From contig CACYXD010000004.1 of NCBI GenBank assembly GCA_902778255.1, positions 82,663 through 146,662 on the forward strand: a DNA stretch of 64,000 bases, read 5' to 3'. The DNA comes from an uncultured Prevotellaceae bacterium. Its GTDB lineage: Bacteria > Bacteroidota > Bacteroidia > Bacteroidales > Bacteroidaceae. Under the pieces are notes generated by a model. That model did not search any database. It worked only from the letters and a program-made list of their open reading frames with translations, and was not told where the DNA came from. The position numbers were made by a program, and so were the translations under genes. Numbering within the stretch: position 1 is the stretch's first letter; every line of letters begins with the position of its first letter. This document shows positions 7,631 through 15,756 of the stretch, one piece after another.

Positions 7631-8890
7631 ATGATGATACAACTGCCAAAAGAATTTATACATACAACGAAAGAATTGATGGGCGAAGAGCGCTTTGAAC
7701 GCTATCTTCACTCGTTTGAAGAAGACGTGCCCGTCAGCATCCGACTGAATCCCATGAAGATGTCAGAAGGAAGATGGAAGATGGAAGATGAGGTGCCCGT
7801 GCCCTGGTGCCGCAATGCCTACTATCTGGCCAAGCGTCCCAACTTCACTTTCGACCCCCTCTTTCATGCCGGCTGCTATTATGTGCAGGAGGCAGCGTCG
7901 ATGTTCCTCGACGAGGTGCTCCGTCAACTTCTTCCTACTCCCCTCCCTTGTAGGGAGGGACTGGGGGTGAGTCTTGACCTCTGCGCTGCTCCTGGTGGCA
8001 AGTCCACCCTGCTCCGCTCTGCCCTGCCCGCTGACTGCGTGCTCTATAGCAACGAACCGATACGAAACAGAGCCAGCATCCTTTGGGAGAACGTGACGAA
8101 ATGGGGCTACAAGAATCATCATGTCACCAACCTCTATCCGCGCGACTACAGGAAGTCTAAGATGAAGTTCGACCTGATACTCTGCGACGTGCCCTGCTCT
8201 GGCGAGGGTATGTTCCGTAAAGACGAGGCGACCATCAGCGAGTGGAGTCCGCAGAACGTGGAGAGATGCCGGCAGCTGCAGCGCGAGATTGTCAGCGATG
8301 CGTGGGAATGTCTTGGCGATGGCGGCATCCTGATCTATAGCACGTGTACCTTTAATACTAAGGAGAACGAGGAAAATATCCGCTGGATGCTCTCTGAGTT
8401 TGATGCCGAGGTGGTCCCCATCGAGACCAAGCCCGAGTGGAACATCACTGGCTCCCTGCTCTCAGGCTTCGATGCTCCCGTCTATCGTTTCATCCCTGGC
8501 ATCACCCGCAGCGAGGGCCTCTTTATGTGCGTGCTGCGCAAGGGCGGAACAGGCCAATCGGATGCAGGAAAAAATAAGATGAATTCATTGAAGACCATGA
8601 CATCCGACATCAGTCTTCAGACCTCCGACATCCAAGCAGAACTCACCTATCCTCAAGCCCTTGCCTACCTGCGTCACGAGGCCCTTGTACTTCCCCCTGA
8701 CACCCCTCGCGGTCTCGTGGAGGTCTGCTTCATGGGTCATCCCCTCGGCTTAGTCAAGAATATCGGCAACCGTGCCAACAACCTCTACCCTAAAGAGTGG
8801 CGCATCAAGACCACCCACGTGCCCCAGGAGTACGACCCGGTGCTGAGTATTGACAGTACATTTAACTGCGATACTTTAAGTGGAAAATAG
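7631..8890 (+). CDS. RsmF-like rRNA (cytosine-5) methyltransferase, NOL1/NOP2/Sun family
   Basis: A 419-residue SAM-dependent methyltransferase predicted to make 5-methylcytosine in 16S rRNA. Visible motifs are the SAM-binding LDLCAAPGGKST, the catalytic DVPCSGEGMF and the second catalytic Cys in YSTCTFN. The C-terminal segment (VCFMGHPLGLVKNIGNRANNLYP) resembles the RsmF/YebU C-terminal domain. It starts at ATG 7631 or 7634; the promoter position makes an upstream start impossible. The gene carries three non-family sequence inserts in frame: a GGAAGAT x3 tract (7769-7789), a C/G-rich palindrome (7938-7971) just before the SAM motif, and a GACATCC tract (8593-8633) in the linker to the C-terminal domain. 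Confidence 0.88.
   Translation: MMIQLPKEFIHTTKELMGEERFERYLHSFEEDVPVSIRLNPMKMSEGRWKMEDEVPVPWCRNAYYLAKRPNFTFDPLFHAGCYYVQEAASMFLDEVLRQLLPTPLPCREGLGVSLDLCAAPGGKSTLLRSALPADCVLYSNEPIRNRASILWENVTKWGYKNHHVTNLYPRDYRKSKMKFDLILCDVPCSGEGMFRKDEATISEWSPQNVERCRQLQREIVSDAWECLGDGGILIYSTCTFNTKENEENIRWMLSEFDAEVVPIETKPEWNITGSLLSGFDAPVYRFIPGITRSEGLFMCVLRKGGTGQSDAGKNKMNSLKTMTSDISLQTSDIQAELTYPQALAYLRHEALVLPPDTPRGLVEVCFMGHPLGLVKNIGNRANNLYPKEWRIKTTHVPQEYDPVLSIDSTFNCDTLSGK
7769..7789 (+). repeat. Three perfect 7-bp tandem copies inside a coding region
   Basis: GGAAGAT occurs three times in direct succession and is 21 bp in total, so it preserves the frame of the methyltransferase gene (encoding RWKMED). Confidence 0.85.
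7938..7971 (+). repeat. C/G-rich palindromic element inside a coding region
   Basis: An exact 8-bp inverted repeat (CCCTCCCT, 3-nt loop, AGGGAGGG at 7941-7959) is flanked by CTACTC and CTGGGGGTGAG. It encodes PTPLPCREGLGV, which interrupts the run-up to the SAM-binding motif. It looks like a small palindromic repeat unit inserted in frame. Confidence 0.65.
8593..8633 (+). repeat. Short-period in-frame repeat tract (GACATCC-like)
   Basis: Degenerate copies of GACATCC/GACCTCC with a period near 7-8 bp encode TMTSDISLQTSDI in the methyltransferase linker. Confidence 0.55.
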
Positions 8891-8918
8891 TGGCCGTTAA
8901 AAAAAATATATTGTTTCA

Positions 8919-8950
8919 TTTGGCGGTTTAGAATAATTAGCTTACTTTTG
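8919..8950 (+). promoter_or_regulatory. Sigma-ABfr type promoter for the 8984 lipoprotein gene
   Basis: TTTG at 8919-8922, a 20-bp spacer, then TACTTTTG at 8943-8950. The start codon is 33 bp downstream. Confidence 0.75.
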
Positions 8951-8983
8951 CAACATCAATTTTTATAATAAATAATAGGAAAA

Positions 8984-9490
8984 ATGAAAAAACTTTTTTT
9001 AATGTTGTTGCTTGCAGCACCCGTGCTGTTATCTTCGTGTTCAAAGGAAGAAACTACTATTATTGCTGGTAATGATCCCTTTGCTAATATTGAATTTGAC
9101 AAACGACTTCCTGTTTCTAAGTCAGATCTTGTTCAGTTTGAAATCATGAGAACTCTGGATAATGATAAATATGAGTTCATCGTGTTCAAGAGTAATGTTG
9201 CCGGAGTTCTGACTACAAATTTGAATAATATACCTGAGACTTATGTCTATTGCCCGGAATGGGGTATCTCTAACAATATTCTGACTTTAGTCCCTGAAAA
9301 TGGTACCGCTGATTCTTATACGATTAGCAAGGAATATAAGAAGGAAAGTGCCTCTTCATATACTCTCACAGTTTACCTGAAGGATAAGAATGGCAAAGAG
9401 GCCGCTTATGATGTCGTTGATAACGGCTCAAACCATTCCGCAGCATCAGAAGTCTGGAATGTCATAGATACAGAAAGGATGAGACAATAA
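8984..9490 (+). CDS. Small lipoprotein of unknown function
   Basis: 168 residues with a clear lipoprotein signal (MKKLFLMLLLAAPVLLSSC, lipid-anchored Cys at 19). The mature part has no motif I recognise. It is short, beta-rich by appearance and has alternating polar/hydrophobic stretches. It has its own promoter and is transcribed alone. Base composition is more AT-rich than the flanking housekeeping genes, which may indicate separate ancestry. I assign no function. Confidence 0.8.
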   Translation: MKKLFLMLLLAAPVLLSSCSKEETTIIAGNDPFANIEFDKRLPVSKSDLVQFEIMRTLDNDKYEFIVFKSNVAGVLTTNLNNIPETYVYCPEWGISNNILTLVPENGTADSYTISKEYKKESASSYTLTVYLKDKNGKEAAYDVVDNGSNHSAASEVWNVIDTERMRQ

Positions 9491-9552
9491 AGTAAATCAA
9501 TAAAGTTCCTGACATAGATATTTCAGATGTTACACTCGGAGGATAGCCTGTT

Positions 9553-9569
9553 AAACTTTCTTAAAGTTT
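9553..9569. terminator. Weak hairpin after the lipoprotein gene
   Basis: AAACTTT, loop CTT, AAAGTTT, followed by TCAG rather than a strong U tract. It could end the lipoprotein transcript but is not a strong terminator. Confidence 0.3.
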
Positions 9570-9598
9570 TCAGTTGATACAAGGCATAAGGAAGAGTT

Positions 9599-9621
9599 CT
9601 CAATAATATTGAGTACCTTTG
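9599..9621 (+). promoter_or_regulatory. rpsA promoter -7 box with adjoining perfect inverted repeat
   Basis: TACCTTTG at 9614-9621 is the probable -7 box. Immediately upstream, 9599-9613 is a perfect 7-bp inverted repeat with a 1-bp centre (CTCAATA A TATTGAG), which lies in the spacer where a DNA-binding regulator could act. No TTTG is seen at the -33 position. Confidence 0.5.
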
Positions 9622-9760
9622 CACCTCAATTTGCACCCACACTGGGTAATAGGTGGCGGAACAGGCGCTGACACCTATCTATTATTAACCAATTAAAAAT
9701 GTCTGATAAACGTCTGTTCAGACACAAGAAGCCCTGAGAAAGGGCAATTAGAGAACAATT
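9622..9760 (+). promoter_or_regulatory. Structured 5' leader of rpsA
   Basis: The roughly 130-nt leader can form three hairpins: 9649-9655 with 9672-9678 (ATAGGTG/CACCTAT), 9701-9706 with 9718-9723 (GTCTGA/TCAGAC) and 9731-9735 with 9741-9745 (GCCCT/AGGGC, loop GAGAA). Long structured leaders on ribosomal protein genes often mediate autogenous control. I cannot match it to a known RNA family from memory. Confidence 0.45.
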
Positions 9761-11542
9761 ATGTCAGAATTAACTAAGAACGTTCAGCCGTTGCAGGACT
9801 TTAACTGGGACGAGTTTGAAAATGGCACCGTGGCCAACATCAGCAAGGAAGAGCTTGACAAGGCCTACGATGAGACCCTGAACAAAGTAGCCGATCATCA
9901 GGTGGTTGAGGGTAAGGTCATCTCAGTTGACAAGAAAGAGGTAGTCGTTAACATTGGCTACAAGAGCGACGGTATCATCCCCGCAGGTGAGTTCCGCTAC
10001 AACCCCGATCTGAAAGAGGGCGACGTAGTAGAAGTCTATGTGGAGACCGCTGAGGACAAGAAGGGCCAGCTGGTACTTTCTCACAAGAAGGCTCGTCTGA
10101 GCAAGGCTTGGGACCGCGTTAACGAGGCCCTGGAGTCACAGGAGATTGTACAGGGCTACATCAAGTGCCGCACGAAGGGTGGTATGATTGTAGACGTATT
10201 CGGCATTGAGGCCTTCCTGCCTGGCAGCCAGATCGACGTTCACCCCATACGCGACTACGACCAGTTTGTTGGCAAGACGATGGAGTTCAAGGTGGTGAAG
10301 ATCAACCAGGAGTTCCGCAACGTCGTTGTAAGCCACAAGGCCCTCATCGAGCAGGAGCTCGAGGCCCAGAAGCAGGAGATTATCTCTCGTCTGGAGAAGG
10401 GTCAGATTCTCGAGGGTACTGTCAAGAACATCACCTCTTACGGTGTGTTTGTTGACCTCGGTGGTGTTGACGGACTGATCCATATCACTGACCTGAGCTG
10501 GGGCCGCATCGACGATCCTAAGAAGATCGTTGAGCTCGACCAGAAGATCAACGTGGTTATCCTCGACTTCGACGAGGAGAAGAAGCGCATCGCTCTGGGT
10601 CTGAAGCAGCTCACTCCTCATCCTTGGGATGCTCTGGATGCTGACCTGAAGGTGGGCGACCACGTGAAGGGTAAGGTAGTCGTTATCGCTGACTACGGTG
10701 CATTCGTTGAGGTACAGCCCGGTGTTGAGGGTCTGATCCACGTTTCTGAGATGTCATGGAGCCAGCACCTGCGTTCAGCCCAGGAGTTCCTGAAGGTTGG
10801 CGACGAGGTAGAGGCTGTGATCCTGACTCTGGACCGCGAGGAGCGCAAGATGTCACTGGGCATCAAGCAGCTGAAGGAAGACCCATGGGAGGCTATCGAG
10901 GTGAAATATCCCGCTGGCAGCAAGCACACCGCTAAGGTTCGCAACTTCACCAACTTCGGTGTATTCGTAGAGCTGGAAGAGGGTGTTGACGGTCTGATCC
11001 ACATCAGCGACCTGAGCTGGACCAAGAAGGTTAAGCATCCTTCTGAGTTCACAAAGGTTGGCGAGCAGATCGACGTTATCGTGCTCGATATCGACAAGGA
11101 GAACCGTCGTCTCTCACTCGGCCACAAGCAGCTGGAGGACAATCCTTGGGATGCCTTCGAGGAGAAGTACACCGTAGGTTCTGTTCACACCGGTAAGATC
11201 ACTGAGGTTCTGGAGAAGGGCGCTGTGATCTCTCTCGAGGAGAACGTAGAGGGCTTTGCTACTCCTAAGCACCTCGTGAAGGAGGATGGCTCACAGGCTC
11301 AGCAGGGCGAAGAGCTCGAGTTCAAGGTGATTGAGTTCAACAAGGACAGCAAGCGCATCATCCTCAGCCACAGCCGCACCTTCGAGGATGCTCAGCGTGA
11401 GGAGAAGCGTGCTACCCGCAAGGCTGCCGCTCCTAAGAAGAACGCCGATGCTCCTAAGATTGAGAACGTAGCCGCAAGCACCATGCTGGGTGACCTTGAC
11501 GTGCTGGCCAATCTGAAGGCTCAGATGGAGAAGGGCGAGTAA
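9761..11542 (+). CDS. rpsA: 30S ribosomal protein S1
   Basis: A 593-residue protein made of consecutive S1 (OB-fold) RNA-binding repeats. Repeat signatures such as YGVFVDLGGVDGLIHITDLSW, GAFVEVQPGVEGLIHVSEMSW and FGVFVELEEGVDGLIHISDLSW are visible; about six repeats fit the length. S1 helps mRNA bind the 30S subunit, which matters in a group with weak Shine-Dalgarno pairing. The Lys/Ala-rich C-terminus lies outside the repeats. The gene has its own promoter and a structured leader, and ends in a hairpin terminator, so it is monocistronic. Confidence 0.97.
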   Translation: MSELTKNVQPLQDFNWDEFENGTVANISKEELDKAYDETLNKVADHQVVEGKVISVDKKEVVVNIGYKSDGIIPAGEFRYNPDLKEGDVVEVYVETAEDKKGQLVLSHKKARLSKAWDRVNEALESQEIVQGYIKCRTKGGMIVDVFGIEAFLPGSQIDVHPIRDYDQFVGKTMEFKVVKINQEFRNVVVSHKALIEQELEAQKQEIISRLEKGQILEGTVKNITSYGVFVDLGGVDGLIHITDLSWGRIDDPKKIVELDQKINVVILDFDEEKKRIALGLKQLTPHPWDALDADLKVGDHVKGKVVVIADYGAFVEVQPGVEGLIHVSEMSWSQHLRSAQEFLKVGDEVEAVILTLDREERKMSLGIKQLKEDPWEAIEVKYPAGSKHTAKVRNFTNFGVFVELEEGVDGLIHISDLSWTKKVKHPSEFTKVGEQIDVIVLDIDKENRRLSLGHKQLEDNPWDAFEEKYTVGSVHTGKITEVLEKGAVISLEENVEGFATPKHLVKEDGSQAQQGEELEFKVIEFNKDSKRIILSHSRTFEDAQREEKRATRKAAAPKKNADAPKIENVAASTMLGDLDVLANLKAQMEKGE

Positions 11543-11564
11543 TCGCACCAACATACATCAACCG

Positions 11565-11605
11565 AGAAGCCTGACTCCAGATAGGAGTTGGGCTTCTTTC
11601 TTTTT
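11565..11605 (+). terminator. Rho-independent terminator after rpsA
   Basis: AGAAGCC (11565-11571) pairs with GGCTTCT (11591-11597), with an inner GACTCC/GGAGTT stem, followed by TTCTTTTT. Confidence 0.85.
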
Positions 11606-11657
11606 AAATATTCGTTAAAACTATAAGGTAATAGCCATTTAATTCATTTTTTATTAC

Positions 11658-11665
11658 TATCTTTG
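11658..11665 (+). promoter_or_regulatory. -7 promoter box for recJ-recQ
   Basis: TATCTTTG matches TAnnTTTG and lies 63 bp before the recJ ATG. No good TTTG is present at -33. Confidence 0.55.
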
Positions 11666-11728
11666 TATGCTAATTTGCCTTAATAGGCATTTTCAGCCCC
11701 TAAAGCGACAATAAAAAAACAATATATA

Positions 11729-13447
11729 ATGAATTTTAAATGGAATTACGAACCACCCACACCCGAGCGAAAAAAGCTTGCTGATGAGCTGGCAGAGAAG
11801 ATTGGGATGAGCCCAATCCTGGCGGAACTGCTCATTCAGCGAGGCATCAGGACGGAGAGTGCGGCCAAGCGTTTTTTCAGACCCATGCTCAACGAGTTGA
11901 TAGACCCGTTTCTGATGAACGATATGGACGTGGCCGTGGACCGTCTGAACGATGCAATGGGACGCAAGGAGCGCATCATGATCTACGGCGACTACGACGT
12001 TGACGGATGCACGGCTGTGGCGTTGGTGTACAAGTTTCTGTTGCAGTTCTACTCCAACATCGAGTACTACATTCCTGATCGCTATGAAGAGGGCTACGGA
12101 ATCAGTAAGAAAGGTTTGGACCATGCAGCAGAGACAGGTGTGAAACTGATTATCGTATTGGACTGCGGCATCAAGGCTATCGACGAGATTGCCTACGCCA
12201 AGTCGCTGGGCATTGACTTCATCATCTGCGACCACCACGTGCCCGACGATGAACTGCCCTGCGCTGTTGCCATCCTCAATCCCAAGCGCGCTGACTCGAC
12301 TTATCCCTTCAAGCACCTGTGCGGATGCGGCGTAGGGTTTAAGTTCATGCAGGCCTTTGCCAAGAACAACGGCATCTCGTTCTCGCAGCTCATCCCCCTA
12401 CTCGACTTCTGCGCGGTGAGTATCGCTGCCGACATCGTGCCAGTGGTTGGCGAGAACCGCATCCTGGCCTATCATGGTCTGAAGCAGCTCAACCAGAACC
12501 CGTCGATAGGACTGAAGGCTATCATCGAGATCTGCGGACTGACGGGCAGGGAGATTACCATGAGCGACATCATATTCCGCATTGGCCCGCGAATCAATGC
12601 CAGCGGACGTGTGCAGAACGGTACCGAGACAGTAGATCTGCTGGTTGAGAAGGATATGCAGAAAGCACTGGCCGAAGCTATCCACATCAATGAATACAAC
12701 GACCAGCGCCGCGACATAGACAAGCAGATGACGGAAGAGGCCAACCAGATCGTTGCGCGTCTGGAGAGCCAGGAACATCAGTCGGCTATCGTGCTCTATG
12801 GCGAAGGATGGAAGAAAGGCGTTGTAGGCATCGTGGCCTCACGCATGACAGATATGTATTTCCGCCCCACAGTGGTGCTCTCGTGCAACAACGGTATCGC
12901 CACGGGCTCGGCACGAAGCGTGGCAGGCTATGATGTGTATGATGCCATCAAGAGTTGTCGCGACCTGCTTGAGAATTTCGGTGGACACACCTATGCCGTA
13001 GGACTGACGCTGCGTGAAGAGAACATACCTGAGTTCCGCCGCCGTTTCCAGCAATACGTCGGCGAGCACATCCATATCAAGCAGACTGAGGCCACACTCA
13101 ATATTGAGACAGAGATAGACTTCAAGGATATCACCAAGAAGCTGCAGAACGACCTGAAGCGCTTTGCTCCCTATGGGCCGGAGAATCCCAAGCCGATATT
13201 CTGTACACGCCATGTCTATGATTACGGCACATCCAAGGTCGTGGGAAAACAGCAGGAGCACATCAAGCTGGAACTGGTGGACTCGATGTCGAGCAACGTG
13301 ATGAACGGTATTGCCTTCGGACAGAGTCAGGCAGCACGCTACATCAAGTCCAAACGCTCGTTTGACATCGCCTACACCATAGAGGAGAATATCTACAAAC
13401 GAGGCGAGGTGCAACTACAGATTGAAGACATCAGACCATCGGAATAG
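11729..13447 (+). CDS. recJ: Single-stranded-DNA-specific exonuclease RecJ
   Basis: A 572-residue DHH/DHHA1 phosphoesterase that degrades ssDNA 5' to 3' in recombination and repair. The metal-binding motifs are visible: YGDYDVDGCTA (motif I), DCGIKA and DHHVPDDELP (motif III), SIAADIVP, and GGH in the DHHA1 domain. The C-terminal OB-like domain completes the usual length. The stop (TAG 13445) abuts the ATG of the recQ gene, so the two are cotranscribed. RecJ and RecQ act together in processing DNA ends and stalled forks. Confidence 0.95.
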   Translation: MNFKWNYEPPTPERKKLADELAEKIGMSPILAELLIQRGIRTESAAKRFFRPMLNELIDPFLMNDMDVAVDRLNDAMGRKERIMIYGDYDVDGCTAVALVYKFLLQFYSNIEYYIPDRYEEGYGISKKGLDHAAETGVKLIIVLDCGIKAIDEIAYAKSLGIDFIICDHHVPDDELPCAVAILNPKRADSTYPFKHLCGCGVGFKFMQAFAKNNGISFSQLIPLLDFCAVSIAADIVPVVGENRILAYHGLKQLNQNPSIGLKAIIEICGLTGREITMSDIIFRIGPRINASGRVQNGTETVDLLVEKDMQKALAEAIHINEYNDQRRDIDKQMTEEANQIVARLESQEHQSAIVLYGEGWKKGVVGIVASRMTDMYFRPTVVLSCNNGIATGSARSVAGYDVYDAIKSCRDLLENFGGHTYAVGLTLREENIPEFRRRFQQYVGEHIHIKQTEATLNIETEIDFKDITKKLQNDLKRFAPYGPENPKPIFCTRHVYDYGTSKVVGKQQEHIKLELVDSMSSNVMNGIAFGQSQAARYIKSKRSFDIAYTIEENIYKRGEVQLQIEDIRPSE

Positions 13448-15142
13448 ATGAGGAGTGAGGAGATCTTAAAAAAATACTGGGGATTCGATGATTTCAGAGG
13501 CATACAGAAAGAAATCATCGAATCTGTCTTAGATGGCCACGACACACTGGGACTGATGCCTACAGGAGGAGGAAAAAGCATCACCTTCCAAGTGCCGGCA
13601 ATGGCTCTCGAAGGTACCTGCATCGTGATTACGCCACTCATCGCATTGATGAAAGACCAGGTGCAAAACCTGAAGAAGCGAGGCATAAAAGCGGCCGCCA
13701 TCTACTCAGGACTCTCGCAATCGGAAATCACACAAGCACTGGAGAACGCTATCTTTGGAGCCGTGAAACTGCTCTATGTCTCGCCCGAGCGATTGTCGTC
13801 AGAGCTCTTCATGTACAAGATACGCCACCTGAAAGTGAGCTTTATCTGCGTAGATGAAGCCCATTGCATCAGCCAGTGGGGATACGACTTCCGACCCTCA
13901 TATCTCGCTATTGCCAACATCCGCAAGGATTTTCCTAATGTACCCATACTGGCACTAACAGCTACAGCAACACCCGATGTGGTCGATGATATTCAGAACA
14001 GGCTGGCCTTCCGCGAGAAACGGGTGTTCAAGATGAGTTTTGCACGCAAGAACCTGGCTTATCTGGTGCGCCACACCTCCAACAAATCCCAATACCTGAT
14101 AAGAATACTCTCAAACACCAAAGGCTCGGCCATCGTCTATGTGAGAAGTCGAAAGCAAACGCAAGAGTATGCTGACCTACTGAACCAGACAAATATCAGT
14201 GCTACAGCCTATCACGCAGGACTGGAGAATCTGGAGAAAGACAAGCGACAGAAGCTGTGGCAGACAGATCAGATACGCGTGATGGTGGCTACCAATGCCT
14301 TCGGAATGGGCATTGACAAGCCCGACGTGCGCACCGTGGTACATACGGACTGCCCAGACTGCATAGAGGCTTATTTCCAAGAAGCGGGCAGGGCTGGACG
14401 CGACGGACGGCAGTCGTATGCCGTATTGCTCTTCGACGACAACGACAAGGCAAAACTACAGCGACGCGTTGCCGACAACTATCCTGAAAAAGATTTTATC
14501 AGACAGATATACGACCAACTGGCTTATTTCTATCAGATTGGCATTGGCTCAGGGTATAATGCCGTCTTTGAATTTCCCATTGAGCAGTTTTGTCGCACCT
14601 ACAAACGCTTCCCCACTACCACAAACTCAGCACTGCATATCCTGACGCAAGCGGGCTATATCGACTATATGGAAGACGAGGAGGCGCGCGCCCGTGTAAA
14701 GTTCTGCATAGAGCGCGACGAACTGTATCGCCTGAGTGGTAACACAGAACAGGAGGATATGATCATTGTGGCATTATTGCGCAACTACACAGGGATGTTT
14801 CAGGGCTATCAGTTTATCGACGAGCAAGTCATTGGCCAACAATGCAATATGAGCCACTCGCAGGTGTATATGACCCTGCGCACACTTACCCAGAAACGGA
14901 TACTGAACTATATCCCACAGAAAAGGACATCGTTCATACGCTATACCCAACGACGCGAGGAGTCAGAGCGACTGGTTTTTCCACCTGCCATCTACGATGA
15001 CTTGAAAGCCCGCTTCGCTGATCGTATTCAAAAGATGATTGAATACGCTACTACTGAAAACATCTGCCGCAGCCGTATGCTGCTAAGGTATTTTGGAGAG
15101 ACAGACACCAAGGATTGCGGTCAGTGTGATGTCTGTCGATGA
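13448..15142 (+). CDS. recQ: RecQ-type ATP-dependent DNA helicase
   Basis: A 564-residue superfamily 2 helicase. Motif I is MPTGGGKS, motif II is DEAHCISQWGYDFRPSY, motif III is ALTATATP, and motif VI is QEAGRAGRDGR. In E. coli RecQ the zinc cluster follows the core directly and is followed by winged-helix and HRDC domains. Here a region of about 200 residues resembling a winged helix follows the core, and the Cys cluster (CRSRMLLRYFGE...CGQCDVC) is at the extreme C-terminus; no HRDC domain is present. The start ATG is immediately after the recJ stop. The last 22 bp overlap the 3' end of the convergent LolA-like gene. Confidence 0.92.
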   Translation: MRSEEILKKYWGFDDFRGIQKEIIESVLDGHDTLGLMPTGGGKSITFQVPAMALEGTCIVITPLIALMKDQVQNLKKRGIKAAAIYSGLSQSEITQALENAIFGAVKLLYVSPERLSSELFMYKIRHLKVSFICVDEAHCISQWGYDFRPSYLAIANIRKDFPNVPILALTATATPDVVDDIQNRLAFREKRVFKMSFARKNLAYLVRHTSNKSQYLIRILSNTKGSAIVYVRSRKQTQEYADLLNQTNISATAYHAGLENLEKDKRQKLWQTDQIRVMVATNAFGMGIDKPDVRTVVHTDCPDCIEAYFQEAGRAGRDGRQSYAVLLFDDNDKAKLQRRVADNYPEKDFIRQIYDQLAYFYQIGIGSGYNAVFEFPIEQFCRTYKRFPTTTNSALHILTQAGYIDYMEDEEARARVKFCIERDELYRLSGNTEQEDMIIVALLRNYTGMFQGYQFIDEQVIGQQCNMSHSQVYMTLRTLTQKRILNYIPQKRTSFIRYTQRREESERLVFPPAIYDDLKARFADRIQKMIEYATTENICRSRMLLRYFGETDTKDCGQCDVCR

Positions 15143-15756
15143 TCGATTACCTTATACCCTTCCTTGTATCGGTCGGTAGGGAATACAAACTGCAAATCAG
15201 ACACACCACCCGACCTGAAATTACTGATCTTGATCTTTACCCAGAAGAAAGCCACTTTCAACTTTAGCGATTTTGGCGTGAGGCTCTTCTTGTCGACAGT
15301 TGCCACCACCTCTTTCACCGTGCCCTTGGCGTGCTTCTGCTGTTTCAAGTTAAAAATGATATTCTCGCCTTCCTCATGCATAGCATAAGTAAAGTCGTCG
15401 AGCGAGAACTTGAACTTGCCAGAATACTTGTCCTTCTTGTCAGAGTTGGCATGATGGATTTCAATGGTCTTTTTCTTCTTATACACCATATAGGCCGTAA
15501 CCCCATCATTCCAGGTGTTCACACGCTCGTCAGAGAAACACTGCTTATTACCCTTGTACCAAATGGTACCATGAGTCTTGTAGATGCCGATGATGTTGAC
15601 ATCGTAGCGTAACATAGAGCCCTGAGGTCCAAACACCATATTATAAATTTTCTCAAACTCCTGACGGGCATCAGTTTGTGCTGCCCCGTCAGTCGCAGAG
15701 AATGACGAGACAGCACAACAGAAGAGTAACAAAAACGTACTAAATATCTTATTCAT
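15121..15756 (-). CDS. LolA-like outer-membrane lipoprotein carrier family protein
   Basis: 211 residues with a signal peptide (about 1-20, cleavage near SFSA). The body (FEKIYNMVFGPQGSMLRYDVNIIG, GTIWYKGNKQ, then DKKSLTPKSLKLKV) fits the LolA/LolB fold, an incomplete barrel that carries lipoproteins or lipids across the periplasm. Its ATG overlaps the stop of the GH105 gene by one base (TAATG), so translation is probably coupled and it is the last gene of the DPP IV-GH105 operon. It is more divergent than the main cell LolA, so I do not assign the symbol. Confidence 0.65.
   Translation of the reverse strand: MNKIFSTFLLLFCCAVSSFSATDGAAQTDARQEFEKIYNMVFGPQGSMLRYDVNIIGIYKTHGTIWYKGNKQCFSDERVNTWNDGVTAYMVYKKKKTIEIHHANSDKKDKYSGKFKFSLDDFTYAMHEEGENIIFNLKQQKHAKGTVKEVVATVDKKSLTPKSLKLKVAFFWVKIKISNFRSGGVSDLQFVFPTDRYKEGYKVIDHRQTSH

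Noticed and set aside
10136-10741. 201-codon minus-strand open frame within rpsA
   Set aside because: The Leu/His/Asp-rich sequence is the reverse complement of the S1 repeats.
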